From the NCBI GenBank assembly GCA_041161065.1, contig JBEAVE010000039.1, positions 1 to 7,016 on the forward strand: a stretch of DNA of 7,016 bases, given 5' to 3'. Under the pieces are notes generated by a model. It saw only the letters and a list, made by a program, of their open reading frames with translations. It was not told the DNA's origin and did not search any database. Position numbers and translations under genes: made by a program. The DNA is from DYRG01 sp041161065. GTDB lineage: Bacteria > Pseudomonadota > Gammaproteobacteria > Beggiatoales > Beggiatoaceae. This document shows positions 6,239 through 7,016 of the stretch, piece by piece; within the stretch, counting starts at the first letter, position 1; each line of letters opens with the position of its first letter.

Positions 6239-6523
6239 ATGAATTACGCGATTCCTATTGCCTTAGCGGAAGCAAATGTTCGATTGGGTGAATTATGTGA
6301 GAAAGCAATTGAAGATCGAGAAACTATTTTAATTCATCAACCTAATGGTCAAGACGTTGCTCTAATTGCGTTAGATGAATTAAATGGTTTGTTAGAAACG
6401 GCACATTTATTACGTTCTTCAAAAAATGCTGAACGTTTATTAACGGCATTACAACGTGCTCGTTCAGGTATTGAAAAACCACAAACTATTGAACAATTTC
6501 GTAAAGAATTAAGGATTGAATAA
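6239..6523 (+). CDS. YefM/Phd-family antitoxin
   Basis: A 94-residue protein of the Phd/YefM antitoxin family, which neutralises a YoeB-type mRNA interferase by wrapping it and represses its own operon through the N-terminal DNA-binding domain. Evidence: an N-terminal 'ALAEANVRLGELCEKAIEDRETILIHQPNGQDVALI' pattern (9-43) like the family 'EAR.NL......V..D...I.I.R.NG..V.L', then DELNGLLETAHLLRSSKNAERL (46-67), close to the E. coli 'SLEETAYLLRSPANARRL'. The C-terminal ~25 residues would form the toxin-binding tail. The start at 6239 is chosen because AGGAG (6226-6230) sits 8 nt upstream. A longer frame from 6179 would begin inside the terminator stem. The stop codon shares one base with the toxin start (TAATG), the usual coupling in these operons. 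The frame looks intact although its toxin partner is broken. Confidence 0.9.
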   Translation: MNYAIPIALAEANVRLGELCEKAIEDRETILIHQPNGQDVALIALDELNGLLETAHLLRSSKNAERLLTALQRARSGIEKPQTIEQFRKELRIE

Positions 6524-6781
6524 TGCGAGAAGCAGTATTTCAACCTGAATTTCGTGATGATTTAACTTTTTGGGTAGAAACAGATAGAAAAACAGCTTTA
6601 CGAGCACTCAAAATAGTAGAAGAAATTTTACGCGAGCCTTTTCATGGAATTGGTAAACCAGAACCTTTGAAATACTTTAGGTTCTGATATTTGGTCGCGT
6701 CGTTTAACACAAGAGCATCGCATTGTATATCTTGTGAGCAAAACTCGTATAGATTTTTTACAAGCCCGTTATCATTATTGA
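6523..6781 (+). pseudogene. YoeB-family toxin (mRNA interferase), frameshifted
   Basis: YoeB toxins bind the ribosome and cut mRNA in the A site. From the ATG at 6523 the frame reads MREAVFQPEFRDDL...EPFHGIGKPEPLKY, typical YoeB, but ends at TGA 6685-6687 after 54 residues. The +1 frame continues with GSDIWSRRLTQEHRIVY...QARYHY and stops at TGA 6779-6781. Dropping one T from TTT 6676-6678 joins the parts as KPEPLKYLGSDIWSRRL, a perfect YoeB sequence of 85 residues (E. coli 84). In that repaired frame the catalytic set is complete: Glu47, Arg66, His84 and Tyr85, each one beyond E. coli Glu46, Arg65, His83 and Tyr84. As given, the product lacks Arg66, His84 and Tyr85 and should be inactive. It overlaps the antitoxin stop by 1 nt. 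Either a true inactivating mutation or an assembly/sequencing error. Confidence 0.9.
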
Positions 6782-6826
6782 GTAATTTTTTAAATTTCTT
6801 TTTCTTTCAACCTTAGGAATATTTTT

Positions 6827-6949
6827 ATGTCTATTGTGACACAAAATAATTTAGACCCATTAATATCAATCATGAATAATACAGATACTATCTTTGGTAG
6901 TGATCAAATTAAGATGAAAATAAAAGAGAAGAATTGTAATGTTGGATAA
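6827..6949 (+). CDS. Possible small ORF, 40 residues, unrecognised
   Basis: ATG 6827 to TAA 6947-6949 gives a polar 40-residue peptide beginning MSIVTQNNLDPLISIMNN and ending with a lysine-rich tail. The main support is a well-placed AGGAA (6815-6819), 7 nt before the start. I recognise no family, signal peptide or membrane segment. It may be a small gene, or the 5' remnant of a longer gene cut short. A second, overlapping ATG frame (6939-6995) adds only 18 codons. It follows the broken toxin by 45 nt, in a stretch that looks less constrained than the core genes. Confidence 0.35.
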   Translation: MSIVTQNNLDPLISIMNNTDTIFGSDQIKMKIKEKNCNVG

Positions 6950-6984
6950 AATGAACGAGAGAAGCGAGGTGGTGAGAAAGTTTC

Positions 6985-7015
6985 TTAGGAACTAAAAGAG
7001 AGTTTTTCTTCCTAA
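6985..7015. repeat. Imperfect inverted repeat at the window edge
   Basis: TTAGGAA (6985-6991) and TTCCTAA (7009-7015) are reverse complements. Inside them AAAA (6994-6997) faces TTTT (7003-7006) across a small internal mismatch, with loop GAGAG. It could be a hairpin of a terminator, a repeat-type element or the edge of a mobile element; the window ends before a T-tract or flanking sequence can be judged. Confidence 0.35.
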
Positions 7016-7016
7016 T

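Noticed and set aside
6673..6687. Programmed +1 frameshift in yoeB at TTT AGG, with AGG as a slow codon
   Set aside because: There is no Shine-Dalgarno-like stimulator or in-frame stop right at the site as in prfB, and no known YoeB uses recoding. A plain indel explains it more simply.
1..7016. tRNA, rRNA, CRISPR array or complete insertion sequence
   Set aside because: No cloverleaf, regularly spaced repeats, transposase motifs or rRNA-like sequence was seen on either strand.

Overview
The window carries single-copy housekeeping genes of a proteobacterium with AT-rich DNA, followed by a small accessory tail. Organism (inference): a gammaproteobacterium. The support is a ubiquinone-type UbiD, a proteobacterial PEP synthase regulator (PpsR), a SucC of exactly 388 residues and a SucD of 290, and A/T-ending codons. 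The low GC and the decayed toxin-antitoxin pair would fit a Thiotrichales/Beggiatoa-like relative, but no gene here proves that.

Layout. 1-282: the 3' end of a family 2 glycosyltransferase gene. 316-1146: ppsR, the bifunctional kinase/pyrophosphorylase that controls PEP synthase. 1127-1546, minus strand: msrB, a methionine-(R)-sulfoxide reductase. It fills the whole gap between ppsR and nadK, overlapping the ppsR 3' end by 20 bp and starting 3 bp from the nadK start codon. 1550-2431: nadK, NAD kinase. 2472-3932: ubiD, the prenylated-FMN decarboxylase of ubiquinone synthesis. 3933-4090: a 158-bp spacer with two adjacent perfect palindromes and a plausible sigma70 promoter. 4091-6133: sucC-sucD, the two subunits of ADP-forming succinyl-CoA ligase, 3 nt apart and closed by a clear intrinsic terminator. 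6239-6781: a YefM/YoeB-type toxin-antitoxin pair with an intact antitoxin and a toxin frame broken by a single extra T. 6782-7016: a possible 40-residue ORF and an imperfect hairpin at the window edge, otherwise nothing recognised.

How the genes relate. The plus-strand core genes serve central carbon, redox and respiratory metabolism: PEP/pyruvate control, NADP supply, ubiquinone, and the substrate-level phosphorylation step of the TCA cycle. MsrB repairs oxidised methionine and depends on NADPH through thioredoxin, so its back-to-back placement with nadK, which makes NADP, is functionally sensible. No wholly new system is evident. The points most worth a second look are the ppsR/msrB/nadK arrangement, the frameshifted YoeB beside its intact antitoxin, the divergent stretches and leucine-codon repeat in NadK, and the paired palindromes upstream of sucC.
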